Source of the DNA: an uncultured Candidatus Melainabacteria bacterium
GTDB taxonomy: Bacteria; Cyanobacteriota; Vampirovibrionia; Gastranaerophilales; Gastranaerophilaceae
Direction: 5' to 3'
Length of the DNA stretch: 64,000 nt
NCBI GenBank assembly: GCA_949927415.1
Contig: CATLFB010000001.1
Coordinates: 458,964 to 522,963 of the forward strand
The first letter of the stretch is position 1, and each line of letters opens with the position of its first letter. Under the pieces are notes generated by a model. That model was given only the letters and a program-made list of their open reading frames with translations. It ran no database searches and was not told where the DNA came from. The position numbers and the translations under genes are program-made. Shown here piece by piece: positions 1 to 10,389 of this stretch.

Positions 1-359
1 TTGGTGCCGGTTATTGCAACAAAAGGTTTCAGGGTTTGTGTGAAGGCAAGTTCGATTTCAGAGATTACCTGAATATTTTCATTCTTCAATTTTTGCATAA
101 TCTCTGACTGAGGCGGGATTCCGGGGCTTGTGACGGCTATATAGGAATCTTTTATAAAATCTTCGCTATGCGCGCCCATCTCTACCTTTATGCCTGATTT
201 TTCCAATTCTTCAATAACTGCAGAATCTTTATCCTCGCGCGGGCGGCTTTCTGTGATGTAAACATCCGCGCCATGTTTGTTCAAATACTTTGCGGCCGCA
301 ATTCCGCTTTTTGATAAACCCAATACCAGAACTTTTTTATCAAACCAATTTGTTTTCAT
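1..359 (-). CDS. murD: UDP-N-acetylmuramoylalanine--D-glutamate ligase MurD (N-terminal part, cut by window edge)
   Basis: Only the first 119 codons are in the window; the gene runs off the left edge. The start ATG is at 359, four bases before the mraY stop codon. The protein begins MKTNWFDKKVLVLGLSKSG, the Rossmann-like nucleotide-binding start typical of MurD (G-x-S-x-SG), continues with a TESRPRE turn and a TSPGIPP motif, and reaches the start of the P-loop (AITGT) exactly at the edge. MurD adds D-glutamate to UDP-MurNAc-L-Ala in the cytoplasm. It follows murF and mraY on the same strand, which is the usual mur cluster order. Confidence 0.93.
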   Translation of the reverse strand, partial: MKTNWFDKKVLVLGLSKSGIAAAKYLNKHGADVYITESRPREDKDSAVIEELEKSGIKVEMGAHSEDFIKDSYIAVTSPGIPPQSEIMQKLKNENIQVISEIELAFTQTLKPFVAITGT

Positions 360-362
360 AGA

Positions 363-1352
363 TTATATTACACCTCTGTTTGTCAGATAAAACAACGCGA
401 GCGCAAACGCTCCAAGAATTGCTGAGGAAAAAGCAAACACCAGAACAATTTTCTTTTCGCTCCATCCGCAAAGTTCAAAGTGATGGTGAATCGGCGCCAT
501 TTTAAAAATCCGCTTTCCGGTTGTTTTGAAACTTGTAACCTGCAAAATTACAGACAAAGTTTCCATCACAAAAATTCCGCCGATAAAAATCAAAAGGAAT
601 TCAAATTTACCGACAACCGCTAACGTTCCAAGAAGTCCGCCGATTGCAAGAGAACCCGTATCGCCCATAAAAACCTGAGCTTTGGGCTTGTTATATCTCA
701 AAAATCCAAACAATGCACCCGCAACAGACGCTGAAATTATCGCCGCTCCCGGATGCCCGCCAAAAAGCAGAATCAATGCACTCGCAGTAAATGCAAAAAC
801 ACCCGTAGACGCCGCCAGCCCGTCAAGCCCGTCTGTCAGATTGTAAGCATTTGACGCTCCCGTAATTACGAAAACGGCCAAAAACGGATACAGCCATTTC
901 AAATCAATTGCAAAATGCCCGACAGAAAACACTGATCCGTCAGGATTTGTCATCATGACATACAATGCCGGCAAAAGCGCGATTGCAATTTGGCGGAGAA
1001 GTTTTCCGCGCGCGCTCAGGCCATCGTTAGTTCTACCTTTAAGTTTCAAATAATCGTCCTGAAAGCCCGCGAAAGTATAGAACAAAAGCGTAATCAAAAT
1101 TATTCCGACTTCGGCGGAAAGTCTTTGCGCAAGCATTAATGTAATAATTGATGCGATAATTACTGCAAGAATTATAAAAACGCCACCCGTTGTCGGCGTG
1201 CCTTGTTTCTGTTTATGTGCTTCCGGCGCCAAATCTTTCACGTATTGGCCAATCATTTTCTTTTTCAAAAAAGATATATACGGAACCCCGAACAAAAGAC
1301 ATAATATCATTCCCAGCAAAAATGCTACTGTAACCATTATCATAATAATCAT
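363..1352 (-). CDS. mraY: Phospho-N-acetylmuramoyl-pentapeptide-transferase MraY
   Basis: Integral membrane enzyme that moves phospho-MurNAc-pentapeptide onto undecaprenyl phosphate, forming lipid I. At 329 residues it is close to the usual size. About ten hydrophobic segments are visible. Family motifs are intact: QGTPTTGG near 50-57, the Asp pair of FQDDYLK near 99-100, NLTDGLDGLA near 171-180, FMGDTGS near 228-234, and the histidine motif IHHHFELCGW near 288-297. The ATG at 1352 overlaps the murF stop as ATGA, so translation is probably coupled. It sits between murF and murD in one minus-strand operon. Confidence 0.97.
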   Translation of the reverse strand: MIIMIMVTVAFLLGMILCLLFGVPYISFLKKKMIGQYVKDLAPEAHKQKQGTPTTGGVFIILAVIIASIITLMLAQRLSAEVGIILITLLFYTFAGFQDDYLKLKGRTNDGLSARGKLLRQIAIALLPALYVMMTNPDGSVFSVGHFAIDLKWLYPFLAVFVITGASNAYNLTDGLDGLAASTGVFAFTASALILLFGGHPGAAIISASVAGALFGFLRYNKPKAQVFMGDTGSLAIGGLLGTLAVVGKFEFLLIFIGGIFVMETLSVILQVTSFKTTGKRIFKMAPIHHHFELCGWSEKKIVLVFAFSSAILGAFALALFYLTNRGVI

Positions 1353-2692
1353 CTCTCCCTGATAATTTCTAGTATTTCTTCAAATTTCATAGAACGTGAA
1401 GCCTTTAAAAATATTGTACTTCCGGCTTTTATGTTTTCAAGTATGTAAAGCGCTGTTTGCATATTATTTTCAAAATTCTTTACAAAAATGCCCTGTTTTG
1501 AAAGCGCATGACCGATTTTTTCTCCGAGATTTCCGACTGTCAAAAACTTAACTTCTTTTTCTCTTCTGTATGTCAAAACTTCATTAAGCAAAGCTTTTCC
1601 GACATTTTCGTGGATTTCTTCTTCCGCACATCCCAATTCACCCATATTCCCGAGAATAATAACAGGATTTTCATAAAAATAAAGAAATGTCGAAACAGAA
1701 GCCTTCATCGACTCAGGATTGGCGTTGTAGCTGTCATTGATAAATTTAAACCCTTTAATTTCTTCAACTTCCCATCGCTTTTCAATCGGTCTGTAATCCA
1801 GAAGCCCCGCTTTAATCTCTTCATAAACCATTCCGGCTTTATAACCCGCCTCAATTGCCGCAAGCGAGTTTTCTATATTGTAATTTCCCTCAACGTTAAG
1901 TTCATATTCAAGTTTCTTATAGATAAATTTTGAATACCCCTGCCTTTGTTCTAAAACTTCGACATCCCACAAAGAATACCAAACTTTTTCACCGTCAAAT
2001 CCGGCAAAATTCTTCAACCGCGGATTGTCATTAGCAATTAAGGCACCCTTTGAATTCAAATAAGAAACAATTTCCGATTTTGCTTTTGCAATATTATCAA
2101 GGCTTCCAAGCCGTCCCAAATGCGCGGAGCCGGCGTTTGTAATTATTGCAACATCAGGTTCAGCGTATTTTGAAAGAAGTTCTATTTCACCTAACCCCCT
2201 CATTCCCATTTCGACAATCAAAACTTCGGTATTTTCCGGCATCCCGAGAATAGTCTGGCAAAGCCCTACTTCGTTGTTATGATTTGAGAAAGTTTTTTTT
2301 GTTTTGAATTTTTTATTTAAAACCGCAAAAACCATTTCTTTTGTGGTGGTTTTGCCTGAACTTCCGGTAATAGCAATGGTCAGCGGATTGATTTTGCGCC
2401 TGTAAAACCTTGCAAGAGCCAAATATGCATCCAAAGTATTCTCAACTTTAAATACAACTTTTGCATCCTCAAAAACCTCTTTGCCTGTAGTAAAATATCC
2501 GGCCGCACCTTTATCAAGCGCCTGCCTAATAAATTTTTCGCCATCAAAAGTTTCGCCCTTCAAAGGAAGATAAATTTCACCTTCCTTAATCGTTCTTGTA
2601 TCAGTTGAAATACCGTATAAATCAGCATTTCCCAAACTTTTTAACACATCTGCCTCTGTGGCAATCCCTATTTCTTTCTCATTAAACTTCAT
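1349..2692 (-). CDS. murF: UDP-N-acetylmuramoyl-tripeptide--D-alanyl-D-alanine ligase MurF
   Basis: Cytoplasmic ATP-dependent ligase that adds D-Ala-D-Ala to UDP-MurNAc-tripeptide. At 447 residues it has family length. The Mur ligase P-loop ITGSSGKTTTKE is near residue 108, followed by the N-H-N segment (SNHNNEVGL) and the central-domain Glu/His region (VEMGMRGLGEI). The C-terminal domain carries NDSYNANPESM. It is the first gene of the murF-mraY-murD run. The 180-bp gap to rplU, which reads the other way, should hold promoters for both directions. Confidence 0.96.
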   Translation of the reverse strand: MKFNEKEIGIATEADVLKSLGNADLYGISTDTRTIKEGEIYLPLKGETFDGEKFIRQALDKGAAGYFTTGKEVFEDAKVVFKVENTLDAYLALARFYRRKINPLTIAITGSSGKTTTKEMVFAVLNKKFKTKKTFSNHNNEVGLCQTILGMPENTEVLIVEMGMRGLGEIELLSKYAEPDVAIITNAGSAHLGRLGSLDNIAKAKSEIVSYLNSKGALIANDNPRLKNFAGFDGEKVWYSLWDVEVLEQRQGYSKFIYKKLEYELNVEGNYNIENSLAAIEAGYKAGMVYEEIKAGLLDYRPIEKRWEVEEIKGFKFINDSYNANPESMKASVSTFLYFYENPVIILGNMGELGCAEEEIHENVGKALLNEVLTYRREKEVKFLTVGNLGEKIGHALSKQGIFVKNFENNMQTALYILENIKAGSTIFLKASRSMKFEEILEIIRER

Positions 2693-2753
2693 ATTTATAA
2701 TTTTACTTCAAACAAAACAACAGGCGCAGAAAGTTAATAAATATTAATACTGC

Positions 2754-2782
2754 TTGACAATCGGATTTGACTATCTGATAAT
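2754..2782 (+). promoter_or_regulatory. Sigma70-type promoter for rplU-rpmA
   Basis: TTGACA at 2754-2759 and GATAAT at 2777-2782 with a 17-bp spacer. This leaves a 5' leader of about 80 nt before the rplU start at 2873. A second TTGACA at 2810-2815 has no matching -10 box at proper spacing. Confidence 0.75.
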
Positions 2783-2872
2783 AATTATACGTGTATTACA
2801 GGTAAATCGTTGACAAAACCCCGACGCTTGTGCTGAAAGGGTTACGAAACCTCAATTAGAAAGGACAAACAA

Positions 2873-3223
2873 ATGTACGCAATTGTAGAAACAGGCGGAA
2901 AACAGTATCAGGTTGAAGAAGGACGCTATGTTGATATCGAACTTCTTAATCAGGAAGCAGATTCTAAAGTTGTTTTTGACAACATCGTTATGATTGTTAA
3001 CGGCAAAAAATCAAAAGTAGGTCAGCCTTATGTTTCAGGCGCTTCTGTTGAAGGCGTTGTTGTTAAAGAAGACAAATCTAAAAAAATCATCGTCTTCAAA
3101 CAAAGACCAAAAAAAGGCTACAGAAAAAAACAAGGCCACAGACAAGGCTTTACAAGAGTTATGATTAACAAAATCAGAACTTCTGCACAGAAAAAAGCAG
3201 CCGAAACAACTGAAGAAGCGTAA
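2873..3223 (+). CDS. rplU: 50S ribosomal protein L21
   Basis: Begins MYAIVETGGKQYQVEEG, the L21 signature start, and ends with the basic segment RPKKGYRKKQGHRQ that contacts 23S rRNA. At 116 residues it is slightly longer than the usual 103 because of a short C-terminal tail. The Shine-Dalgarno site GAAAGGA precedes the ATG. rpmA (L27) follows on the same strand after a 150-bp gap that carries a palindromic repeat, keeping the common rplU-rpmA pairing. Confidence 0.97.
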   Translation: MYAIVETGGKQYQVEEGRYVDIELLNQEADSKVVFDNIVMIVNGKKSKVGQPYVSGASVEGVVVKEDKSKKIIVFKQRPKKGYRKKQGHRQGFTRVMINKIRTSAQKKAAETTEEA

Positions 3224-3228
3224 TTTAT

Positions 3229-3301
3229 TCACCCTCTACCTCTGGGAGAGGGAAGAATTTCTTAGTGAACGCAAGTGAACTTAGAAATTCGGGTGAGGGT
3301 C
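3229..3301 (+). repeat. REP-like palindromic repeat, copy 1
   Basis: A nested inverted repeat between rplU and rpmA. The outer arms ACCCTC/GAGGGT enclose GGGAGAGGG and an inner pair GAATTTCTTA / TTAGAAATTC. A clear second copy lies at 15519-15590 and a shortened relative at 17002-17045. It sits inside the rplU-rpmA transcript without a T run, so it is more likely a mobile repeat or RNA-stability element than a terminator. Confidence 0.75.
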
Positions 3302-3374
3302 AAACCTCATAAATACTCCGTAATCAACACGGAAAACAAGTAAAAGAAATCAAAACAATACAGGAGATAAAGAA

Positions 3375-3629
3375 ATGGCACATAAGAAAGGTATGGGATC
3401 AACCCGTAACGGACGCGATTCCGAAGCGAAGCGATTAGGCGTCAAAAAATTCGGCGGCGAAGTTGTCAAAGCCGGAAACATTATTGTTCGCCAACGCGGA
3501 ACCAAAATTCACCCGGGCAACAATGTAGGCATCGGTTCAGACGATACTTTGTTCGCTCTTATCGACGGTCAGGTGAAATTTGAGCCGCACAGACGCGACA
3601 GAAAACAGGTTAGCGTTTACGCTGTATAG
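3375..3629 (+). CDS. rpmA: 50S ribosomal protein L27
   Basis: 84 residues starting [20 protein letters not shown], the flexible N-terminal arm that reaches the peptidyl-transferase centre, then [15 protein letters not shown], the L27 core signature. There is no N-terminal extension of the Firmicute type that needs cleavage by Prp. A strong AGGAGA site precedes the ATG. It is the second gene after rplU and is followed by a hairpin terminator. Confidence 0.98.
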   Translation: MAHKKGMGSTRNGRDSEAKRLGVKKFGGEVVKAGNIIVRQRGTKIHPGNNVGIGSDDTLFALIDGQVKFEPHRRDRKQVSVYAV

Positions 3630-3688
3630 TTAAGTTAAATGCTCAGCCATGCAGCAACTTAAACTTTAAATCAATAGAACTATTAACA

Positions 3689-3716
3689 AAAAGCGGTTTT
3701 GATTAAAACCGCTTTT
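3689..3716. terminator. Intrinsic terminator shared by rpmA and the convergent prepilin gene
   Basis: AAAAGCGGTTTT / AAAACCGCTTTT stem with a 4-base loop. A and T runs on both sides suit termination in either direction between convergent rpmA and the prepilin gene ending at 3721. Confidence 0.8.
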
Positions 3717-3720
3717 CTGT

Positions 3721-4635
3721 TTAAAATTTTACGGGATAATCATCCGGAATCCTCATCCCATTTTGGAAAATCAGAACCGTACACCAATGTTCCCTTTGCC
3801 AAAAAGTACCGTGAGGAGTGGTAAATGGCGAGACACAATTCTCAATTATTTTAGCTCGGGATGCATTACCAGAATCAATAGCCTTCAGATTCATTTTATA
3901 ATCATTCTTTTTTAAATTTCGCTGAACTTGAAAATGAAAAATATCCTTTCCTGCAACCAAAACTTTTTTACTCGGAGAAAGAATTATCCACCACATCATC
4001 GCAGCCGAATTATCAACCCCAAGTCCTTTTCCCTGATTTTGTTGCATAAACCCCAGCCCAACGCCATTTTTCAACCTTACAAAATAAGCCAAATGAGGTG
4101 AATAAACACCTTCATTTTTAGCATTAGCAATCTTAATATCATTTCCGTATCTCTTAGTAATTTGCAAATGAGGCGCAAAATAATGCTCAAAAACTTCTAT
4201 AGAAAGAGTTCTCGAATAACCATTTCCGTCAGCATCTCCATATTCTTTATAAATTTCCTCCGGAATAAATGCTAAATCATGTTCAGAATTTACCTGCTCA
4301 AGCACATTAGACAATAACGAATATGTAGATTTTAATTTATTCTCCGCCACGACTTTCCTGTAATATCCCATTAGATTTGGGATTGTAATAGCTGCAATTA
4401 TACCAATAATACCAAGCGTAACGAGCACCTCAGCCAGTGTAAATGCAATCTTTTGGTTTGATGAATTAATTTCAGGAAATCCTTTTGCTTGAAAGGCAAA
4501 ACTATCAAATTTAGAAACTTTTACCTTAAAAATATTAATGGCATTGTGCCATTGACAAATAGTTCGGATTTTTTCATCATTTAAAAACCTTTCAGGAGTA
4601 CTGTTTTTACTTGCCCCCCCCCCCGGCAAATCCAA
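3721..4635 (-). CDS. Type IV prepilin-like protein with 5' G tract (probable phase-variable locus 1)
   Basis: Type IV pilin or pseudopilin: FTLAEVLVTLGIIGIIAAI forms the N-terminal hydrophobic helix with Glu at +5. The cut site would be A64-F65 in this frame, so Ala rather than Gly stands at -1, giving a mature protein of about 240 residues with a Cys near the C-terminus. The open frame reported starts at a TTG (4635) with no Shine-Dalgarno site. A far better start is the ATG at 4654, eight bases after AAGGAGG, but it is one base out of frame because of the 11-nt G tract (4614-4624). With 10 G the ATG frame would join the pilin. About 55 residues separate tract and cleavage site, far longer than an ordinary leader. 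Confidence 0.8.
   Translation of the reverse strand: MDLPGGGASKNSTPERFLNDEKIRTICQWHNAINIFKVKVSKFDSFAFQAKGFPEINSSNQKIAFTLAEVLVTLGIIGIIAAITIPNLMGYYRKVVAENKLKSTYSLLSNVLEQVNSEHDLAFIPEEIYKEYGDADGNGYSRTLSIEVFEHYFAPHLQITKRYGNDIKIANAKNEGVYSPHLAYFVRLKNGVGLGFMQQNQGKGLGVDNSAAMMWWIILSPSKKVLVAGKDIFHFQVQRNLKKNDYKMNLKAIDSGNASRAKIIENCVSPFTTPHGTFWQREHWCTVLIFQNGMRIPDDYPVKF
4614..4624 (-). repeat. Homopolymer tract of 11 G (C on + strand) after prepilin start codon
   Basis: Eleven consecutive C on the plus strand, about ten codons after the ATG at 4654. Tracts of this length slip readily during replication. Read from the ATG, 11 G leads to a stop 12 codons after the tract; 10 or 13 G opens the pilin frame. Confidence 0.85.
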
Positions 4636-4681
4636 TCATAGCTTGTTTTTCCATAAATCATACCTCCTTTATAACAAATTT

Positions 4682-4710
4682 ATCATATCATGCATGTTAC
4701 GCTTTGTAAA
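4682..4710 (-). promoter_or_regulatory. Promoter of prepilin locus 1
   Basis: On the minus strand TTTACA (4710-4705) and TATGAT (4687-4682) are separated by 17 bp. The AAGGAGG site and the ATG at 4654 follow within 30 bases. Confidence 0.65.
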
Positions 4711-4791
4711 CTAATATAATAAAAATTCTAAAGTTTTCACAATTACCTGCCGATATAGAGTTTGTAAGAAAGCTCATAAGGAGACCCCAAA

Positions 4792-4947
4792 ATGTTAAAA
4801 AAGATTGTAAAACCTGCGTGTAATGTATGCGGCAGTGTTGAATATATATTAAGAGGAGCGAGAAAACGCCGTTCTATGGCGGTGGCTAATGCCGGACGTA
4901 TCAATACAGAAGCCGGAATTAAGCCGAAACTTGCTGTTGTAAAATAA
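4792..4947 (+). CDS. Small basic protein with a CxxC motif, function unknown
   Basis: A 51-residue protein starting MLKKIVKPACNVCGSVEY. The ATG at 4792 is eight bases after AAGGAG, and a hairpin terminator follows at 5001, so it looks like a real monocistronic gene. It is rich in Lys and Arg and has one C-x2-C pair, which recalls small zinc-binding ribosomal proteins. I could not match it to L28, L31, L32 or L36, and the second zinc pair is missing. It lies between a divergent prepilin gene and gyrB. Confidence 0.6.
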   Translation: MLKKIVKPACNVCGSVEYILRGARKRRSMAVANAGRINTEAGIKPKLAVVK

Positions 4948-5000
4948 GTAAATAGTAAGTATACAGCAAGAATTTTAAGAAGTTGAGAGCAAAATTGAGC

Positions 5001-5030
5001 GGGCTGAGAGAAATCTCAGCCCTTAGTTTT
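5001..5030 (+). terminator. Intrinsic terminator after the small CxxC gene
   Basis: GGGCTGAGA / TCTCAGCCC stem with a 4-base loop, followed by TTAGTTTTGT. Confidence 0.75.
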
Positions 5031-5074
5031 GTCTTTGCCAAAAGCCATAGCCCCATGTAACGTTTTGTCATAAA

Positions 5075-5104
5075 GTGACAATATAATTATGTTTATGCTA
5101 TAAT
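5075..5104 (+). promoter_or_regulatory. gyrB promoter
   Basis: GTGACA at 5075-5080 and TATAAT at 5099-5104 with an 18-bp spacer; the -10 box is preceded by TGC. The gyrB start is 40 bases downstream. Confidence 0.7.
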
Positions 5105-5129
5105 TTTGTTAAAGAATCATGAGAATTAA

Positions 5130-7694
<2,565 letters not shown>

Positions 7695-7708
7695 AAAATA
7701 CGAAAACA

Positions 7709-7740
7709 CCCCGGAGAGATAATTTCCGGGGCGTTTTTTA
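7709..7740. terminator. Terminator between gyrB and the convergent prepilin gene
   Basis: CCCCGGA / TCCGGGG stem with a 9-base loop, followed by GCGTTTTTT in the gyrB direction. The prepilin gene ends at 7750 on the other strand. Confidence 0.8.
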
Positions 7741-7749
7741 TGTAATAAA

Positions 7750-8493
7750 TTAATCCAAAAGCAATGATTTATAGTAACAATGCCCGTCCGGACACCAGCG
7801 TTCCTTTTCAATAATATCATCCATGGGAATAATTATATTCGGGCTTTGCATATAGTTTGAATTGCTGTTATTTTGTCCAAAGCGCAGAACATATCTGTCT
7901 TTGCCGAGTTTATTCGGATTTTTGGCTCCATTAACATCAATAAGAATCGGGTATTCATCATTGTGGTATAAATGCCACGCCATACCAGAAGCATCCACAA
8001 AGGCATAACTATCCTTGTAGCAGCCAAGCCATAGAGGAGCACTTCCCCTCCAATATCCGGCCTGACCCTTTTCGCAAACCCAGCATTCATCGGCATTGTC
8101 ATTAAAACATGTTTTTACGGTTTTAAAATATTTTGATAAAGTTTTAAAATTTTCACCAACAGCATCAGAACGCAGAACTCCCATACCATCAATATAAGAT
8201 GTCATATCAATCACTTCGCCTTCGTTTTGCATTCTCAAGAATGCCTGTGAAATACCGGAATAAGCCTTTTTATAGGCTGAGTGCCATTCCTTTTCATTCG
8301 CCCTGTTTATTAGTGAAGGCAAAGTCATAGCAGCAACTATACCAATAATTCCCAGCGTAATAAGAACTTCCGCCAATGTAAATCCAAAAACGCAGAAATA
8401 AGAGAATGAAAATCTCTTCAAACAATCCGGCCAAAACCTTTTAAGGAGCTGATTAGAGGACGCCCCCCCCCCCCTGGAATTCAGTAATAACAA
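7750..8493 (-). CDS. Type IV prepilin-like protein with 5' G tract (probable phase-variable locus 2)
   Basis: The pilin core starts GFTLAEVLITLGIIGIVAAM, with a canonical G37-F38 cleavage site and Glu at +5; the mature protein is about 210 residues. The C-terminal half carries DVNGAKNPNKLGKD, an Asp/Asn-rich loop shared by most prepilins here. The open frame begins at a TTG (8493) without a ribosome site. The ATG at 8503, seven bases after AGGAGA and behind a consensus promoter, encodes MKKLVITEFQ and then enters the G tract one base out of frame. With 11 instead of 12 G the two would join, giving a leader of about 40 residues. At 12 G the ATG product stops six codons after the tract begins. 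Confidence 0.83.
   Translation of the reverse strand: MLLLNSRGGGASSNQLLKRFWPDCLKRFSFSYFCVFGFTLAEVLITLGIIGIVAAMTLPSLINRANEKEWHSAYKKAYSGISQAFLRMQNEGEVIDMTSYIDGMGVLRSDAVGENFKTLSKYFKTVKTCFNDNADECWVCEKGQAGYWRGSAPLWLGCYKDSYAFVDASGMAWHLYHNDEYPILIDVNGAKNPNKLGKDRYVLRFGQNNSNSNYMQSPNIIIPMDDIIEKERWCPDGHCYYKSLLLD
8463..8474 (-). repeat. Homopolymer tract of 12 G (C on + strand) in prepilin locus 2
   Basis: Twelve C on the plus strand, directly after the codons for ITEFQ. The tract decides whether the ATG at 8503 reads into the pilin; 11 or 14 G would do so. Confidence 0.87.
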
Positions 8494-8531
8494 GCTTTTT
8501 CATACAATAGTCTCCTTTTTCTATATAATTT

Positions 8532-8560
8532 ATTATACAATCTTTCTTGAAAATTTTCAA
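8532..8560 (-). promoter_or_regulatory. Promoter of prepilin locus 2
   Basis: TTGAAA (8560-8555) and TATAAT (8537-8532) on the minus strand with a 17-bp spacer, 29 bases before the ATG at 8503. Confidence 0.75.
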
Positions 8561-8591
8561 CATCCAAATCTCAAAACTTCTCCGGGCACCG

Positions 8592-8620
8592 TTTAAAAAG
8601 AATTTATTTTATGCTACAAT
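8592..8620 (+). promoter_or_regulatory. Candidate metG promoter
   Basis: TTTAAA at 8592-8597 and TACAAT at 8615-8620 with a 17-bp spacer; the -10 box is preceded by TATGC. It overlaps an upstream in-frame ATG at 8611, which argues against that ATG being the metG start. Confidence 0.55.
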
Positions 8621-8661
8621 TGCGGCAGAAGAATAACAAAATTAAGAGGGATGAAACAGTT

Positions 8662-10245
8662 ATGGAAAAATTTTATTTAACAACAGCAATAGATTACGTA
8701 AACGGCGCTCCGCACATCGGACATGCTTATGAAAAGATTTTGACAGATATTCTTGCAAGGCACTATTCTCAACGCTGTGATGATGTATTTTTCCTGACAG
8801 GAACTGACGAACACGGAATTAAAATCCAGAAAACAGCAGAAAAAAACGGAATTTCTCCTAAAGAACTCTGCGATATGAACGCTCAATCCTTCAAAGACGC
8901 CTGGGAAGCGCTTGATGTCGATTACACCAGATTTATCAGAACAACCGATGAAGATCACGAAGCAATCGTACAGAGAATTTTCAAAAAACTTGTAGAACAA
9001 GGCGACATCTACAAACACAAATATGAAGGCCTTTACTGTTCCGGATGCGAATGCTTCCTCAACCCGAAAGACCTGACAGAAGACGGTCTTTGCCCGGATC
9101 ACCTTAAAAAACCCGAAGTCGTCAGCGAAGAAAACTACTTTTTCAAGCTTACAAAATACAAAGACGCCATTGCAAAACATATTAAAGAAAATCCGGATTT
9201 TATCATCCCGCAATTCAGAGCCAACGAGGTTTTGAACCAGCTTGAAGACATTCAGGACATCTCTGTTTCCCGCTCAAAAGACAACGTAAAATGGGCAATT
9301 GATGTCTTAGATGACGAAGATCAGTCGATTTATGTTTGGATTGACGCGCTTTCAAACTACATTACAGCCCTTGGGTATGATGTGGAAAATCCTTCTGAAA
9401 ACTTCAAAAAATACTGGCCGGCTGATGTTCAGGTTATCGGAAAAGATATTTTGAAATTCCACAGCATTTACTGGCCCGCAATTTTGATGGCGCTGGATTT
9501 GCCGCTGCCGAAACACATTTATGCGCACGGCTGGATTACGATTGATGAGAGCAAAATGTCAAAGTCTCTCGGAAACGTAATATCACCAACTTCAGTTCTT
9601 GAAAACTTTGAACTTGATATTCCGGACCCGTTCCGCTACTATATGGCGGTTTCCGCACCTTGCGGCAAGGACGGAAACTATTCGGACGAAGATTTCAAAG
9701 AAAAAGTTAACGCACACCTTGCAAATTCAATGGGAAATCTTCTCAACAGAACGCTTTCAATGCTCGTGAAATATTTTGACGGCGAAATCAAACCGGAATT
9801 TGATGTCAGAGAAAACGAACTTGTCGCAGGTTCAAAAAGCCTTCTTCAAGCCGCAAAAAACAAAATTGATCTGGTGAAAAGCCACTTTGACAACTTCGGA
9901 ATTGCAGAAGCCGGCAATGAAATAATCCAGCTTGTTGATATGACAAACAAATACGTCACAGATAACGCGCCATGGACTCTTGCAAAAGAAGAAAAAATGG
10001 TTGAATGCGGTCAGGTGTTGACAACAGTTCTTGAAATTATGTGCGTGGTGTCAGCGCTGATTTATCCATATTGCCCGAACATCGCGCAAAGAATGGCATC
10101 TCAACTTTCTTTTGATTTGAAAGGCGCAAAATTAGACGGCCTTGACAGCAATTGCTTAAAGGCGGGAAAACTGATTTCAAAAGAAGATATCAAGCCGGTA
10201 TTTTTGAGAATGGACAGCGAACTTGCCGACAAAAGCAAAAAATAG
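8662..10245 (+). CDS. metG: Methionyl-tRNA synthetase
   Basis: Class I aminoacyl-tRNA synthetase charging tRNA-Met. The start at 8662 (MEKFYLTTAIDYVNG) is chosen because the family begins here and AAGAGGG lies upstream; an in-frame ATG at 8611 overlaps the promoter. The HIGH motif is near residue 18-21 (PHIGHAY) and KMSKS near 297. The connective domain has CSGCECFLNPKDL with a later CPDH, a zinc-binding knuckle. At 527 residues it lacks the C-terminal EMAP/Trbp-like RNA-binding domain found in longer bacterial forms. It is the first gene of a plus-strand series with adk, map and smr. Confidence 0.96.
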   Translation: MEKFYLTTAIDYVNGAPHIGHAYEKILTDILARHYSQRCDDVFFLTGTDEHGIKIQKTAEKNGISPKELCDMNAQSFKDAWEALDVDYTRFIRTTDEDHEAIVQRIFKKLVEQGDIYKHKYEGLYCSGCECFLNPKDLTEDGLCPDHLKKPEVVSEENYFFKLTKYKDAIAKHIKENPDFIIPQFRANEVLNQLEDIQDISVSRSKDNVKWAIDVLDDEDQSIYVWIDALSNYITALGYDVENPSENFKKYWPADVQVIGKDILKFHSIYWPAILMALDLPLPKHIYAHGWITIDESKMSKSLGNVISPTSVLENFELDIPDPFRYYMAVSAPCGKDGNYSDEDFKEKVNAHLANSMGNLLNRTLSMLVKYFDGEIKPEFDVRENELVAGSKSLLQAAKNKIDLVKSHFDNFGIAEAGNEIIQLVDMTNKYVTDNAPWTLAKEEKMVECGQVLTTVLEIMCVVSALIYPYCPNIAQRMASQLSFDLKGAKLDGLDSNCLKAGKLISKEDIKPVFLRMDSELADKSKK

Positions 10246-10268
10246 CCGCACATAAATCCAAACCTCCG

Positions 10269-10297
10269 TTGAAATCAAAATGTGCTTGTAGTACAAT
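10269..10297 (+). promoter_or_regulatory. adk promoter
   Basis: TTGAAA at 10269-10274 and TACAAT at 10292-10297 with a 17-bp spacer, in the gap after metG. Confidence 0.7.
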
Positions 10298-10389
10298 TGT
10301 TGTGTATTGAACACTAATAAAGAAAAGAGTTTTGTATGGACGTGATAGAAAATCAAAAAATTTACAATAATTTAGAAAAGAGTACAACA

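Noticed and set aside
2790..2872. Structured L21 leader before rplU
   Set aside because: Only short, weak pairings are visible, so no element is called.
4792..4947. Calling the small CxxC protein ribosomal protein L28
   Set aside because: It is too short and lacks the L28 core and the second Cys pair.
8611..8661. Upstream ATG as metG start
   Set aside because: It overlaps the promoter -10 box and adds residues not seen in the family.
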